The notes below the pieces were generated by a model. That model saw only the letters and a program-made list of their open reading frames with translations, made no database searches and had not been told where the DNA came from. The position numbers and the translations under genes are program-made. From assembly GCF_003177035.1 (NCBI RefSeq), contig NZ_CP029488.1:3912501-3976500 (forward strand): 64,000 nt of DNA, given 5' to 3'. This document shows, one piece after another, positions 43,400-53,688 of the stretch (positions are counted from its first letter, which is position 1; every line of letters begins with the position of its first letter). Source of the stretch: Salinisphaera sp. LB1 (lineage in GTDB: Bacteria > Pseudomonadota > Gammaproteobacteria > Nevskiales > Salinisphaeraceae).

Positions 43400-45115
43400 T
43401 CAGTGAATCGGGGCGGTCAAACCGGCCAGGAGTTCGGTCACGTCCGGCGTCGTCAGGCCGGGCGCATAATAGAAACCCTGCGCGAAGCCGCAGTGGTTAT
43501 CGGCCAGAAAGCGTCGCTGCCCATCATTCTCAACCCCTTCGGCCACCACACGCATCCCCAGACTGGCCCCCAGGGCGATGATCGCCCGGGCCATGGCCTG
43601 GTCGCTGGGATTGTCCACGACACCGCGCAGACAGTTGAGATCGATCTTGAGCACGTCCACGGGCCGCCGCGTTAGAGACTGGAGCGTCGAGCGACCGCGC
43701 CCGACATCATCTATAACGACCCGTACCCCCAAATTCTTGAGGGCGGCGAGCAGATCGTCGAAAACCCGGTTGTCGAGAATGAGTGCGCTCTCGCTGAATT
43801 CCAGTTCGAGGCAGCCGGGCGGCATGCCGCGCTCGTCGATCAGCCTTCGTACGCTGGCCAGCAGGCCGGCGCTACTGACCAGTTCGGCCGAGACATTGAC
43901 CGCAAGCACGACGTCGGCATCAATCAGGCCGTAGTCGCGCCAGGCCAGATACTGACGACAGGCCGACGACAGCACCCAATCGCTGAGCCGTTCGATAAAA
44001 CCACTCGCCTCCGCGAGCGCGACGAAACGCGTCGGCGAAATCGGTCCGAGGCGGCTGTGATGCCAGCGCGACAACGCTTCCAGCGCGACGATACGGCCGG
44101 TCTCGAGCTCGAACTGGGGCTGGTAGACCAGATACAACTCGTCGCGCTCCAGGGCCAGGCGCAACTCGTTGCCCAGCTCCGCCGGCTCGGCCTCGGTCGC
44201 CTGATCGACGTCGGCAAACCAGCAGAAGCGATCGCGTCCGGCCCGCTTGGCGGCGTACATCGCCGCGTCGGCGTGGGTGAGCAAGGTCATGCCATCGGCG
44301 CCGTCCTCGGGGTAGCGCGCCGCGCCAATCGATATGGTCACGCGTAGCCGGTGCTCGCGCACCACCACCGGCTGGCGGAACCGATCCAGCACGGCACGCA
44401 GCATCGCATCGACCTCGGTGCTGTCGTCCGTGTCGGCCACCGCCACGAATTCGTCGCCGCCCACGCGCCCCAACAGCACCTGCGCGCTACAGCTGGCCTG
44501 GAGGCGCTCCGCGGCCACGGCCAGGGCGCGGTCGCCCACGTTATGGCCCAGCGAATCGTTGATACTCTTGAAACCGTCGAGATCGAAATAGATCACCACG
44601 AAGGGGGCGCGCCGCTCCGGCGGCTCGGCCAGCTTCCGGGCGATGCGTTCCTGCACCACGCGGCGGTTGAACAGACCGGTAATCTGATCGTGCTCGGCCA
44701 GATAGGTGAACTGCGCCTGGTTGGCGTACTGCTGGATCGCGTAGCGAATGACCCGTTCGATCAGTACCGCCGTCAGGGAATCCTTGGACAGAAAATCGAC
44801 CGCACCGGCCTTCATGACCGCCAGATCGATTTCATAATTGTCGTTACCGGTCAGCACGACGATCGGCCCGGCGAAGCGTCGGGCGGCCGCGCTGCGCAGC
44901 ACTTCCAGGCCGGTGCGCGCGCCCAGCTGATAATCGAGCAGGCAAATATCGTGCGCAGCACGCGCCAACTCACGTTCGGCTTCGACGTGGTCCGATGCGA
45001 ACGTCAGGGCATACTCCATCCCGTGCGCCGCCGACAATAGACTGGCCAGATGTTCGCGATCCTCTTCGCTATCCTCGACGACGAGAACCCGAATCGGGCC
45101 CGTTCCCTGATTCAA
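43400..45115 (-). CDS. Response regulator with REC-GGDEF-EAL domains
   Basis: 571 residues. REC about 8-125 (VLVVEDSEEDRE, phospho-Asp in CLLDYQLGARTGLEVL, VLTGND, FLSKDSL), GGDEF about 140-300 with intact RVGGDEFVAV, EAL about 315-565 with intact ALEALSRWH and DDVGRGRSTLQSL. A phosphorylation-controlled c-di-GMP enzyme. The start is a TTG at 45115 with only a weak A-rich SD; no ATG fits. It lies between thyA (97-bp gap) and the histidine kinase on the same strand. Confidence 0.9.
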   Translation of the reverse strand: MNQGTGPIRVLVVEDSEEDREHLASLLSAAHGMEYALTFASDHVEAERELARAAHDICLLDYQLGARTGLEVLRSAAARRFAGPIVVLTGNDNYEIDLAVMKAGAVDFLSKDSLTAVLIERVIRYAIQQYANQAQFTYLAEHDQITGLFNRRVVQERIARKLAEPPERRAPFVVIYFDLDGFKSINDSLGHNVGDRALAVAAERLQASCSAQVLLGRVGGDEFVAVADTDDSTEVDAMLRAVLDRFRQPVVVREHRLRVTISIGAARYPEDGADGMTLLTHADAAMYAAKRAGRDRFCWFADVDQATEAEPAELGNELRLALERDELYLVYQPQFELETGRIVALEALSRWHHSRLGPISPTRFVALAEASGFIERLSDWVLSSACRQYLAWRDYGLIDADVVLAVNVSAELVSSAGLLASVRRLIDERGMPPGCLELEFSESALILDNRVFDDLLAALKNLGVRVVIDDVGRGRSTLQSLTRRPVDVLKIDLNCLRGVVDNPSDQAMARAIIALGASLGMRVVAEGVENDGQRRFLADNHCGFAQGFYYAPGLTTPDVTELLAGLTAPIH

Positions 45116-45212
45116 TGTGAGTTTTCTTATTCAAATGTCCTGGTCGACAGTCTACTTCAACTCACCGACCACGCGCTGAAAATACTGCCCGGGCGCGAGC
45201 CGTATCGGACAT

Positions 45213-46022
45213 TCAGACCGCGATCGGCGCCTTGATGGCCGGATGGCTTTTATAATCAAGCAATTCGATGTCATCGAAACGAAAATCGAAGATGTCGTCG
45301 ATGGCCGGGTTCAGATGCAGGCGCGGTGGCGCGAGCGGCTCGCGCGCAAGCTGGACCGCCACCTGATCGAGGTGATTCAAGTAAATATGCGCGTCGCCGA
45401 GCGTATGAACGAAGTCGCCCACGGCTAGATCGCATACCTGGGCAATCATGTGCGTTAAGATTGCATAAGAGGCAATATTGAACGGCACGCCCAGAAAAAT
45501 ATCGGCACTGCGTTGATAGAGCTGGCAGGATAAACGCCCGTCGGCGACATAAAACTGAAACATCGCATGACACGGCGGCAACGCCATATCGTCGACCTGG
45601 GCCGGATTCCACGCGGTCACGATATGCCGGCGTGAATCGGGATTGCGCCGGATGCCCTCGATCACGCGTGCCAGCTGATCGATCGACTCACCGTTCGGCG
45701 CCGGCCAGCTGCGCCACTGGTAGCCGTAGACCGGCCCGAGGTCGCCGTTCTCGTCGGCCCACTCGTCCCAGATCCGGACTTTGTTCTCGCGCAGGTAGGC
45801 GATATTGGTATCGCCGGCGATAAACCACAGCAGCTCGTGGATGATCGAGCGCAGGTGCAGTTTCTTGGTGGTCAGCGCCGGGAAACCGCGGGCCAGATCG
45901 AACCGCATCTGGCGGCCGAACACTGACCTCGTGCCCACGCCGGTACGATCGGCCTTGGTCACGCCGTGATCGCGCACCTCACGCATCAGGTCGAGATAGG
46001 GTTGCTCGATCGCCGCACTCAC
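45213..46022 (-). CDS. thyA: Thymidylate synthase
   Basis: 269 residues. Converts dUMP to dTMP with methylene-tetrahydrofolate, yielding dihydrofolate. Family motifs: [47 protein letters not shown].. GYQWRSWP, nucleophile Cys in [30 protein letters not shown], and [12 protein letters not shown]; ends in PIAV. Its ATG overlaps the lgt stop (ATGA), the common lgt-thyA arrangement of Proteobacteria. Confidence 0.98.
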   Translation of the reverse strand: MSAAIEQPYLDLMREVRDHGVTKADRTGVGTRSVFGRQMRFDLARGFPALTTKKLHLRSIIHELLWFIAGDTNIAYLRENKVRIWDEWADENGDLGPVYGYQWRSWPAPNGESIDQLARVIEGIRRNPDSRRHIVTAWNPAQVDDMALPPCHAMFQFYVADGRLSCQLYQRSADIFLGVPFNIASYAILTHMIAQVCDLAVGDFVHTLGDAHIYLNHLDQVAVQLAREPLAPPRLHLNPAIDDIFDFRFDDIELLDYKSHPAIKAPIAV

Positions 46023-46822
46023 TTGGCACCGCCCTCATTCGGGTCGCGTCGGGTATATGCCCAGATCAAAAGCACGATGCCGCCGACGATCATGGGCGCC
46101 GAATAGATCTGGCCGAGCGTCATCCAGCCGAAGGCGACGAAGCCGGCGAACGGATCCGGCTGGCGGAAGAACTCGCAGAAAAAGCGGAAGCAACCATAGC
46201 CGACCAGGAACACACCGGATACCGCCGCACGCGGACGCGGCTTGGCCGCATAGATCCAGAGAATCGCGAACAGGGCGAGCCCTTCCAGCGAGGCCTCGTA
46301 CAGTTCCGAGGGGTGCCGCGGCTGCGGCCCGACATGCGGATAGATCATGGCCCAGGGCACATCGGTGACCCGGCCCACCAGTTCGCCGTTGATAAAATTC
46401 CCGATCCGCCCGAAGAACAGCCCGATGGGCACGATCGGTGCCACGAAGTCGGTGATCTGGAAGAAGGTGCGGTGTGTTTTACGCGCGAACCACAGCGAGG
46501 CGATCAACACACCGATCAGACCGCCGTGGAACGACATGCCGCCGTCCCATACCGCGAAAATCTGCAGCGGATGGTGATAGAACAGATCGGGCTGGTACAG
46601 CAGCACATAGCCCAACCGTCCGCCGAACACCACGCCGAGCACGACATAGAACAGGAAGTCGCCGACTTCCTCCTTATGCCAGTGCACATGCGGCTGGCGC
46701 GTGCGCACGATGCCCATGCCCCAGCCGACGAGGAAGGACAACAAATACATCAGGCCGTACCAGTGCACGGCCAACGGGCCGATCGAAAACGCGATCGGGT
46801 CGAAATCGGGACGTACGAACAT
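46019..46822 (-). CDS. lgt: Prolipoprotein diacylglyceryl transferase
   Basis: 267-residue integral membrane enzyme that transfers diacylglycerol from phosphatidylglycerol to the lipobox cysteine of prolipoproteins. Seven hydrophobic segments; the Lgt signature [25 protein letters not shown] with the essential His/Tyr, [12 protein letters not shown] and HPSELYEA. Start chosen at ATG 46822 ([16 protein letters not shown]), as in homologues; a GTG 7 codons upstream is possible. Confidence 0.97.
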   Translation of the reverse strand: MFVRPDFDPIAFSIGPLAVHWYGLMYLLSFLVGWGMGIVRTRQPHVHWHKEEVGDFLFYVVLGVVFGGRLGYVLLYQPDLFYHHPLQIFAVWDGGMSFHGGLIGVLIASLWFARKTHRTFFQITDFVAPIVPIGLFFGRIGNFINGELVGRVTDVPWAMIYPHVGPQPRHPSELYEASLEGLALFAILWIYAAKPRPRAAVSGVFLVGYGCFRFFCEFFRQPDPFAGFVAFGWMTLGQIYSAPMIVGGIVLLIWAYTRRDPNEGGAK

Positions 46823-46937
46823 GGGCGCGGAGTTTAGCAGCACGCAGCCCCGCGATGGCGATCAAACCGATGACGAATTATTGAAACCGCACCCGGCCGT
46901 CCGCCGACACATCGCGCGTGTCGCATGGCCCGCGGCG

Positions 46938-47480
46938 TCAGCGCGTCAGCGCATAGCACAGCGCATCCCGCGGCACCGCCGTATCGCCAAGATTAGGGCA
47001 TGGTGCCCAACGTGCGAGCCGCCCTTCGTATCGCATGCCGAGTTTTTCCAGCACGCGCGCGGAGGCGGTATTGTCGACGTCGCAGGTGGCCCACACACGA
47101 TACAGATCGTCGTTGGCCCACGCGGCCTCGACAATCGCCGCGGCCGCCTCCGTGGCCAGCCCACGCCCCCAGACCGAAGGCGCGAGGATATAACCGATCT
47201 CCGCGCCGTGCTGATCGAACTGGCACGACACCGCACCGTGCAGCACGCCGGTGGCCCGGTCGGTCACGGCGTAGCAGAAATCGTCGCCCGCAGCCCAGCC
47301 GGCCGCGACATCGTCGAGAAAGTCGTGGGTGTCGTCGATGTCCTCCGCGGTCGGCCAGATCATGTAGCGCGTGGCCACGGGATCGCTGGCGTAGGCGAAG
47401 ATGGTCCCGGCATCGGTAGGCGCCGGCGGCCGCAGATGCAGCCGCCGGGTATCGACGCTGCGCGGCATGAAGGTCATCAT
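46938..47480 (-). CDS. RimJ/RimL-type GNAT N-acetyltransferase
   Basis: 180 residues. Typical N-terminal strand RRLHLRPPAPTDAGTIFAYASDP, central EIGYILAPSVWGRGLATEAAAAIVEAAW with the acetyl-CoA-binding (Q/R)xxGx(G/A) turn WGRGLATEA, and VDNTASARVLEKLGMRYEG. This is the RimJ/RimL subgroup that acetylates protein N-termini or small amines; the substrate is not predictable. Solitary gene. Alternative Met starts at residues 2 and 5. Confidence 0.87.
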   Translation of the reverse strand: MMTFMPRSVDTRRLHLRPPAPTDAGTIFAYASDPVATRYMIWPTAEDIDDTHDFLDDVAAGWAAGDDFCYAVTDRATGVLHGAVSCQFDQHGAEIGYILAPSVWGRGLATEAAAAIVEAAWANDDLYRVWATCDVDNTASARVLEKLGMRYEGRLARWAPCPNLGDTAVPRDALCYALTR

Positions 47481-47516
47481 CGAACGCGATCTCCCCGCAG
47501 GCGGCGCAGGCTATTT

Positions 47517-48452
47517 TCAGTCCAGCGCGTGGCCGAATTCCTTGGCGTAGCGCGCCTTGAACTCGTCCATCGTGAAGGCGTGGTTCTGGGTACCGGGCCG
47601 CTCGATCTTGATCGTGCCCATCAGCGAGGCGATGCGACCGGTGGTCGCCCAGTCGTAACCCTGCTGCAGGCCGTAGATCAGCCCGGCCCGGAACGCGTCG
47701 CCGCAACCCGTCGGGTCGCTCAATGCCGAGGGACTGCCGGTGGGGATTTCGTACGTCTTGCCATCGGCATAGATTACCGACCCCTTGGCGCCCTTGGTCA
47801 CGATCAGCGCCTTGAGCCGGGCCGCGATCTCGGCCTCGCTCATGCCCGTGCGGTCGCGCACCAGCTTGGACTCGTAGTCGTTGACCGCGAGATATGCCGC
47901 CTGGTCGATGATCGTGTTCAGCTCCGCGCCGTTGAACATCGGCAGGCCCTGCCCCGGATCGAAGATGAAATCGATCCCGGCATCGGCAAACTGCTGCGCA
48001 TGGGCGACCATGCCGTCCTTGCCATCCGGCGACACCATGCCCAGCGTGATACCGGCGTTGTCCGGCACCGCCTGCTCGTGGGCATGGTTCATCGCGCCCG
48101 GATGGAAGGCCGTGATCTGGTTGTCGTCCATGTCGGTGGTGATGTACGCCTGCGCGGTGTAGGCATCATCGATACGCAAGATGTGATCACGGCTGATGCC
48201 GTGCTGATCCATCCAGTCGGCATAGTCGTCGAAATCCGTACCGACCGTGCCCATGGCCTTGCCGTCGCCGCCCAGCAGCGCCAGCGAATAGGCAATGTTA
48301 CCGGCACAGCCGCCGAATTCCCGGCGCATTTCCGGCACCAGGAAAGAGACGTTCAGCATATGCACCTGGTCGGGCAGAATCTCGTTCTTGAACTGCCCGG
48401 AGTAGACCATGATGGTATCAAAGGCAAAGGAACCGCAGATCAGCGCAGACAT
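47517..48452 (-). CDS. PfkB-family carbohydrate kinase (adenosine kinase-like)
   Basis: 311 residues from ATG 48452, with AGGA about 6 nt upstream. PfkB motifs: N-terminal FGGCAGNIAYSLALLGGDGKAMGTVGTDFDDY and C-terminal anion-hole/catalytic Asp motif LSDPTGCGDAFRAGLIYGL; also VTKGAKGSVIY. Proteins of this group are commonly named adenosine kinases and would phosphorylate a nucleoside or sugar. Lies about 100 bp behind gcvPB on the same strand, so it may be a distal gene of the glycine operon; a weak hairpin at 48509-48530 separates them. Confidence 0.85.
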   Translation of the reverse strand: MSALICGSFAFDTIMVYSGQFKNEILPDQVHMLNVSFLVPEMRREFGGCAGNIAYSLALLGGDGKAMGTVGTDFDDYADWMDQHGISRDHILRIDDAYTAQAYITTDMDDNQITAFHPGAMNHAHEQAVPDNAGITLGMVSPDGKDGMVAHAQQFADAGIDFIFDPGQGLPMFNGAELNTIIDQAAYLAVNDYESKLVRDRTGMSEAEIAARLKALIVTKGAKGSVIYADGKTYEIPTGSPSALSDPTGCGDAFRAGLIYGLQQGYDWATTGRIASLMGTIKIERPGTQNHAFTMDEFKARYAKEFGHALD

Positions 48453-48548
48453 AGATTGTCCTTTCGTCAAGTAAACGGGTGGCGCGCTTTCATCGCCCGC
48501 CGAGGCGCCGCCGGCATCAATCCGCCGGCGCACCCTGTAAGCATTGAA

Positions 48549-50042
48549 TCAGGCAGCCGAGCGTTCGCCGCCCGATTTGGGTTCGTATTTCAAATCGAGC
48601 GACTTGGCCGCCGCGACTTCGTCCAGCCGGCGCACCGGCAGGCTCACCGGGGCGTTCTTGAGCGTCGTCGCATCGTTTCTGGCTTCGTTCCAGATCGCGA
48701 CCATGGCGTCGACGAATCCATCCAGCGTCTCGCGTGACTCGGTCTCGGTGGGCTCAATCAAAAAGCATTCGGGCACGAGCAGCGGGAAGTAGATGGTCGG
48801 GGCGTGATAGCCGTAGTCGAGCAGCCGCTTGGCGAAGTCGGTCGCAGTCACGTCCAGCTGCTGCTTCTGGCGCTTGAGCGTGACGATGAACTCGTGGCTG
48901 GCGCGCCGGTCCGGGAACGCGACCTCGAAGCCGGCCTGCTTGAGCCGCGCCATCAGGTAGTTCGAGTTGAGCGTCGCGAATTCAGAGACCCGCGTCATGC
49001 CCTCGCGCCCCAGCAGGCGCGCATAGACATACGCCCGCAGCAGCACGCCGGCGTTGCCCATGAAGGTCGACAGGCGGCCGATGCTGTGCGGCACATCCTT
49101 TTCGGTCAGCCAGCGATAGCTGGCATTTGTGCCCTCGCCCTCACGGCCGACCACCGGGATCGGCATGAAATCGCGCAGACGCCGGGACACACCGACCGCA
49201 CCCGAGCCCGGCCCGCCGCCGCCGTGCGGCGTGGAGAAGGTCTTGTGCAGGTTCATGTGGATGACATCGAAGCCCATGTCGCCCGGGCGTACCTTGCCGA
49301 GAATGGCGTTGAGGTTGGCGCCGTCGTAGTACAGCAGGCCGCCGGCGTCGTGGATCATCTTCGAGATCTCGAGAATGTCCTGTTCGAACACGCCCAGCGT
49401 GGACGGGTTGGTCAGCATGATGCCGGCCGTCTTCGGGCCCACTTTCGCGCGCAGCGCCTCGAGATCGACGTCGCCATCGGCATCGGTCGGAATCTCGACC
49501 ACGGTGCAGCCGCACATCACGGCCGTGGCCGGATTGGTGCCGTGGGCCGCGCTCGGCACGATGATTTCGTCGCGCTCGGTATCGCCGCGGGCCTCGTGGT
49601 AGGCCTTGATCATCGCCACGCCGGTGAATTCTCCCTGCGCGCCGGCCATGGGCGTGAGCGAGACCGCGGCCATGCCGGTCACTGTCTTGAGCATTTCCTG
49701 CAGCTCAAAAAAGCAGGCCATCATGCCCTGACTGTGACTGGCCGGCGCCAGCGGATGCCGATTCAGAAAGCCCGGCAGCGAGGCCAGCGTGTTACAGGCT
49801 CGCGGGTTGTACTTCATCGTGCACGAGCCCAGCGGGTAGAAGTGCGTATCGATGGAGAAGTTGAGCTGCGACAGGCGCGTGTAATGCCGCACCACGTCCA
49901 GTTCGGAGACTTCCGGCAGGCCGAGCGCGCTGCGGCGCCTGAGGTTCTCCGGCAGATCGTACACCGCGGGCGCGGTTTCCGGCGCCTGGGCGGTGGCCCG
50001 GCGGCCCGGCCGGCTGTGTTCGAAGATCAGTCGTTCAGTCAT
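48549..50042 (-). CDS. gcvPB: Glycine dehydrogenase (decarboxylating) subunit 2
   Basis: 497 residues, C-terminal half of the P-protein in the two-subunit form. P-protein decarboxylates glycine with PLP and hands the aminomethyl group to GcvH. Motifs: [22 protein letters not shown], and PLP-lysine in [23 protein letters not shown]. It is separated from gcvPA by tpx, unlike the usual direct gcvPA-gcvPB pair. The mid-sequence [14 protein letters not shown] matches the family. Confidence 0.96.
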   Translation of the reverse strand: MTERLIFEHSRPGRRATAQAPETAPAVYDLPENLRRRSALGLPEVSELDVVRHYTRLSQLNFSIDTHFYPLGSCTMKYNPRACNTLASLPGFLNRHPLAPASHSQGMMACFFELQEMLKTVTGMAAVSLTPMAGAQGEFTGVAMIKAYHEARGDTERDEIIVPSAAHGTNPATAVMCGCTVVEIPTDADGDVDLEALRAKVGPKTAGIMLTNPSTLGVFEQDILEISKMIHDAGGLLYYDGANLNAILGKVRPGDMGFDVIHMNLHKTFSTPHGGGGPGSGAVGVSRRLRDFMPIPVVGREGEGTNASYRWLTEKDVPHSIGRLSTFMGNAGVLLRAYVYARLLGREGMTRVSEFATLNSNYLMARLKQAGFEVAFPDRRASHEFIVTLKRQKQQLDVTATDFAKRLLDYGYHAPTIYFPLLVPECFLIEPTETESRETLDGFVDAMVAIWNEARNDATTLKNAPVSLPVRRLDEVAAAKSLDLKYEPKSGGERSAA

Positions 50043-50057
50043 GGCAATCCAAAACCG

Positions 50058-50567
50058 TTAGGCCGATTCGAGCGCGGCGATGGCCGCGTCGTAATCGGGT
50101 TCTTCGGAAATCTCGGGCACGAGTTCGCTGTAGACGACGCGATCGTCGGCATCGGCCACGATCACGGCGCGGGCGCACAGCCCGGCCATGCCGCCGTCCT
50201 CGATCAGCACGCCGTAGTCGGCAGCGAAGGTCTTGTCGCGCATCATCGACAGCGTGACGCCGTTGTCCAGCCCTTCGGCGGCACAGAAGCGCTTGTGCGC
50301 GAACGGCAGATCGGCCGAGACCTGCAGCAGCACGACACCCGTCAAGGCTTCGGCGCGGGCATTGAACCGCTTGACCGACAACGCACAGGTCGGCGTGTCC
50401 AGGCTCGGGAAGATATTGAAGATCTTGGCGCGGCCGGCGAACGCGTCGAGTCCGACATCGACCAGATCGCTGCCGGTGAGCCGCAGCGGCGGCAGGCGAT
50501 CGCCCGGCTGCGGCAGTTCGCCGGCGACGTGCATTTCGGCGCCGCGGCGCGTGATGGTTCGGCTCAT
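50058..50567 (-). CDS. tpx: Thiol peroxidase
   Basis: 169-residue atypical 2-Cys peroxiredoxin reducing hydroperoxides with thioredoxin. Peroxidatic Cys in LDTPTCALSVKRFN and resolving Cys in AHKRFCAAEGL; N-terminal GDRLPPLRLTGSDL is the Tpx pattern. The gene is wedged between gcvPA (1-nt gap) and gcvPB (15-nt gap) on the same strand, so it is expressed with glycine cleavage. Length matches the family. Confidence 0.93.
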   Translation of the reverse strand: MSRTITRRGAEMHVAGELPQPGDRLPPLRLTGSDLVDVGLDAFAGRAKIFNIFPSLDTPTCALSVKRFNARAEALTGVVLLQVSADLPFAHKRFCAAEGLDNGVTLSMMRDKTFAADYGVLIEDGGMAGLCARAVIVADADDRVVYSELVPEISEEPDYDAAIAALESA

Positions 50568-50568
50568 A

Positions 50569-51945
50569 TCAGGCCACCTCTGTCATTTCCGCCAGCACAT
50601 CCGACAGCGCGTTGGCGTAGGCCGCCAGATCGTCGTCGGTCTTGGTTTCGGTTGCACAGACGAGCAGCACGTCATCCATGCCGTCGAAAAATTCGCCCAG
50701 TGCCAGGCCGCCGAGGATGCCGCGCTCGGCCAGGGCGTCGAGCACCGGCTGGGCCGGCACCGGCAAGCGCAGCGCGGCTTCGTGGAAGAACGGTGTGTTG
50801 AATACGCGCGCCACGCCGTCGAGTGCGGTCAGGCGTGCCACCAGATCGCGGGTGGTCGCAGCACAGGTCGCGGCCACGGTTTCCAGACCATGCGAGCCCA
50901 GCAGGCTCATGTGAATGGTCGCGGCAGTGACCAGCAACCCCTGGTTGGTACAGATATTCGAAGTGGCCTTGGAGCGCCGGATATGCTGCTCGCGCGGCTG
51001 CAGCGTGAGCACATAGCCCGGCTTGCCGTCCATATCCCGCGTGCGCCCGACCACGCGCCCCGGCATCTGACGCACATGGGTCTTGCGGCAGCACAGAATA
51101 CCGAAGTACGGCCCGCCCCCGGCCAGTGGTGCGCCCAGCGGCTGGCCTTCGCCGACCACGATATCGGCACCGGCGCCGTCGCCCCATTCGCCCGGCGGGC
51201 TCAGCAGTGCGAGCGACACCGGATTGACCACACCGATCGCCAGCGCGCCGTTATCGCGCGCCCAGTCGGTCAGCGCATCCACATCCTCCAGCACGCCGAA
51301 GAAATTCGGCTGCGGGATGACGAGCGCGGTGATGTCCTCGCCGGTCCAGGCGTCGAGCGCGGCGCGGTCGATCTTGCCGTCGGCGCCGAAGGCGATCGAC
51401 TCGAAGATAATGTTCTGGTTTGCGCAGATGTTGTGCGCGACTTCGCGATAGTACGGATGCACGCTGGCCGGCATCAGCATCCGCCTGGACTTGGATTTGC
51501 GATTGGCCCGCACGGCCATCAGCACGGCCTCGGCCAACGCGGAGGCCCCGTCGTAGAGCGAGGCGTTGGCGACGTCCATGCCGGTCAGTCCGCACACCAT
51601 CGTCTGGTACTCGTAGACGACCTGCAGCGTGCCCTGGCTGGCCTCGGCCTGATACGGCGTATAGGCGCTGTAGAACTCGCCGCGGGTGGTGATCTCCCAT
51701 ACCGCGGCCGGCACGTGATGCTCGTAGGCACCCGCGCCGATAAAGCACAGACCGCCAGTATCCCGCGCGGCGCGTTGGTGCATCAAGCGGGTGACGGCCT
51801 GCTCGCTGGCGCGTTCCGGAATCGCCGAGATATCGACATCGCGCAGCTTCGGGTCGATCTCGGAAAACAGGGCATCGACACTGTCCGCGCCGATGGCGGC
51901 CAGCATGTCCGTGATGTCCTTGTCGGTATGGGGAATGAAAGGCAT
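50569..51945 (-). CDS. gcvPA: Glycine dehydrogenase (decarboxylating) subunit 1
   Basis: 458 residues, N-terminal half of the P-protein. [19 protein letters not shown] start, [38 protein letters not shown], and [23 protein letters not shown] are family blocks. Forms the heterotetrameric decarboxylase with GcvPB. Third gene of the riboswitch-led unit gcvT-gcvH-gcvPA-tpx-gcvPB. A 77-bp gap separates it from gcvH. Confidence 0.96.
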   Translation of the reverse strand: MPFIPHTDKDITDMLAAIGADSVDALFSEIDPKLRDVDISAIPERASEQAVTRLMHQRAARDTGGLCFIGAGAYEHHVPAAVWEITTRGEFYSAYTPYQAEASQGTLQVVYEYQTMVCGLTGMDVANASLYDGASALAEAVLMAVRANRKSKSRRMLMPASVHPYYREVAHNICANQNIIFESIAFGADGKIDRAALDAWTGEDITALVIPQPNFFGVLEDVDALTDWARDNGALAIGVVNPVSLALLSPPGEWGDGAGADIVVGEGQPLGAPLAGGGPYFGILCCRKTHVRQMPGRVVGRTRDMDGKPGYVLTLQPREQHIRRSKATSNICTNQGLLVTAATIHMSLLGSHGLETVAATCAATTRDLVARLTALDGVARVFNTPFFHEAALRLPVPAQPVLDALAERGILGGLALGEFFDGMDDVLLVCATETKTDDDLAAYANALSDVLAEMTEVA

Positions 51946-52022
51946 AGCGTTTGCAGGTTGAAACCAGGCTGGAGACCAGGAAGCGGCGCCGACGACACGC
52001 GCCGGCGCCGTAAGGAGATCGG

Positions 52023-52418
52023 TCAGTCTTCTTCGGCTTCGACGATCTCACCATAGGCATCGGCGTCCAGCAGGTCGTCGAGATGCGCGGTGTTGTCAAC
52101 CGTCATCTTGAACAACCAGCCCTCGCCGAACGGATCTTCGTTGACGCGCTCGGGCGAATCGGCCAGTTCCTCGTTGACCTCGACGATCTCGCCATCGACC
52201 GGCGCATAGATATCGGAGGCGGCCTTGACCGATTCGACCACGGCCACCGGGTCGCCCACGGCGAACTTGGTGCCGGTCTCCGGCAGTTCGACAAACACCA
52301 GATCGCCCAGCGAGCCCTGGGCGTATTCGGTGATGCCGACGGTCACGGTGCCGTCGCCGTCGTTGGCCACCCATTCGTGGCTCTTGGTATACGAAAGTTC
52401 GTTCGGGATATCGCTCAT
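52023..52418 (-). CDS. gcvH: Glycine cleavage system H protein
   Basis: 131-residue lipoyl carrier. [37 protein letters not shown], lipoylated Lys in [43 protein letters not shown]. Shuttles the aminomethyl group from GcvP to GcvT. ATG at 52418; the farther upstream frame is non-coding. Sits 95 bp behind gcvT in the same unit. Confidence 0.98.
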   Translation of the reverse strand: MSDIPNELSYTKSHEWVANDGDGTVTVGITEYAQGSLGDLVFVELPETGTKFAVGDPVAVVESVKAASDIYAPVDGEIVEVNEELADSPERVNEDPFGEGWLFKMTVDNTAHLDDLLDADAYGEIVEAEED

Positions 52419-52513
52419 TGTCTTATCCTGGATTGGCCCCTTGACGAGTCGAAATGATAAGCGAGGCGGCCCCGTATTCCAGCCGCTCGCAGGAAAAAGC
52501 GTCGGTCCGGCCG

Positions 52514-53626
52514 CTAGAGATCGATGTGGATCTCGCCGTGACGCACGAAGGGATAGGAGACGATGCGGGCCGGCACCCACTTGCCGCGCAGCTCGACCTC
52601 GACCTGGTCCGACCAGTCGGCGGGCACGCGCGCCAGTGCGATGGAGCGCGACAGGGTCGGCGCGAAGCTGCCGCTGGTGACCTCGCCGGGCGCGTCCCCG
52701 GCCTCGGTGGCCTCGTCGCCGGCCGCGCGCACGGCCGCGCCGTGGCGCATGACGCCGCGGCCTTCCAACAGCAGGCCGACCATTTTCCTGGTCTCGTCGT
52801 ATTCGCGGATATGCGTCAGCGCATCCCGGCCGATGAATTCGCGTTCCGCCGGCTCGAAGGCCACGGTCCAGGCCAGGCCGGACTCCAGCGGCGTGATGTC
52901 TTCGTCCATGTCCTGGCCGTAAAGATTCAGCCCGGCCTCGAGCCGCAGCGTGTCCCGCGCGCCGAGGCCGACCGGCGACACGCCGGCCTCATGCAGCGCC
53001 CGCCAGGTCTCGACTGCTGCATCGGCCGGCAGCATGATCTCGAACCCGTCCTCGCCGGTGTAACCGGTGCGACCGAGCACCCAGTCATCGGCGACCGTGG
53101 CGCGAAACGGCTTGAGCTCCATCGCCGCGGCCGCGAGATCGTCATCAAGAATCCGCTGGCAAAGCTCGCGTGCCTGCGGTCCCTGTACGGCGATGATCGC
53201 CAGCTCGTCGCGCGCCGTGACCGTGGCGTCGAAGTCGCGGGCCTGGCTGGTGATCCACGCCATATCCTTGGTCGTGGTGGCCGCATTGACCACGATGCGA
53301 TACCAGTGCTCGCCCAGGTGATAGACGATCAGGTCGTCGACCACGCCACCGCGGGTGTTGAGCATGCAGGTATAGAAGGCACGGCCCACTTCGTCGATCT
53401 TGGCCACATCGTTGGCCAGAGTCCGCCGCAGCAGGTCGCGCGCCTGCGGGCCCTCGATGTCGACCGGGCGCATGTGCGAGACATCGAACATGCCGGCCGA
53501 TTCACGCACGGCCTTGTGTTCGGAAATCTGGGAGCCGTAGTGGATCGGCATCTCCCAGCCGGCGAAATTCACCAGCTTGGCGCCCAGGGCGACGTGCTCG
53601 TCGTACAACGGGGTCTGATTGGCCAT
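52514..53626 (-). CDS. gcvT: Glycine cleavage system T protein (aminomethyltransferase)
   Basis: 370 residues. Transfers the methylene group from GcvH to tetrahydrofolate, releasing ammonia. [42 protein letters not shown] (the catalytic Asp is in the later [14 protein letters not shown]), [13 protein letters not shown], and FIGRDAL. Start ATG 53626; translation initiation overlaps a sequence able to pair with the riboswitch (see 53628-53638). First gene of the operon. Length fits E. coli GcvT (364). Confidence 0.98.
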   Translation of the reverse strand: MANQTPLYDEHVALGAKLVNFAGWEMPIHYGSQISEHKAVRESAGMFDVSHMRPVDIEGPQARDLLRRTLANDVAKIDEVGRAFYTCMLNTRGGVVDDLIVYHLGEHWYRIVVNAATTTKDMAWITSQARDFDATVTARDELAIIAVQGPQARELCQRILDDDLAAAAMELKPFRATVADDWVLGRTGYTGEDGFEIMLPADAAVETWRALHEAGVSPVGLGARDTLRLEAGLNLYGQDMDEDITPLESGLAWTVAFEPAEREFIGRDALTHIREYDETRKMVGLLLEGRGVMRHGAAVRAAGDEATEAGDAPGEVTSGSFAPTLSRSIALARVPADWSDQVEVELRGKWVPARIVSYPFVRHGEIHIDL

Positions 53627-53627
53627 G

Positions 53628-53638
53628 CGATCGACTCT
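53628..53638 (-). promoter_or_regulatory. gcvT ribosome-binding region complementary to aptamer II 5' strand
   Basis: Just before the gcvT ATG the RNA reads AAAAGAGTCGATCGC. Its AGAGTCGATCG (53628-53638) is perfectly complementary over 11 nt to CGATCGACTCT (53749-53759), which includes the 5' arm of aptamer II P1. The two pairings exclude each other, so glycine binding should free the RBS. Function is inferred from sequence. Confidence 0.6.
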
Positions 53639-53688
53639 TTTCGGACAAATGCGGCAGTTGAAAGACCGTCGGTCTCGTTCCGCCGCCC

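Noticed and set aside
48509-48530. Hairpin between gcvPB and the PfkB kinase as a terminator
   Set aside because: Only 7-bp arms with an 8-nt loop and no T-tract on the minus strand; too weak to call an operon end.
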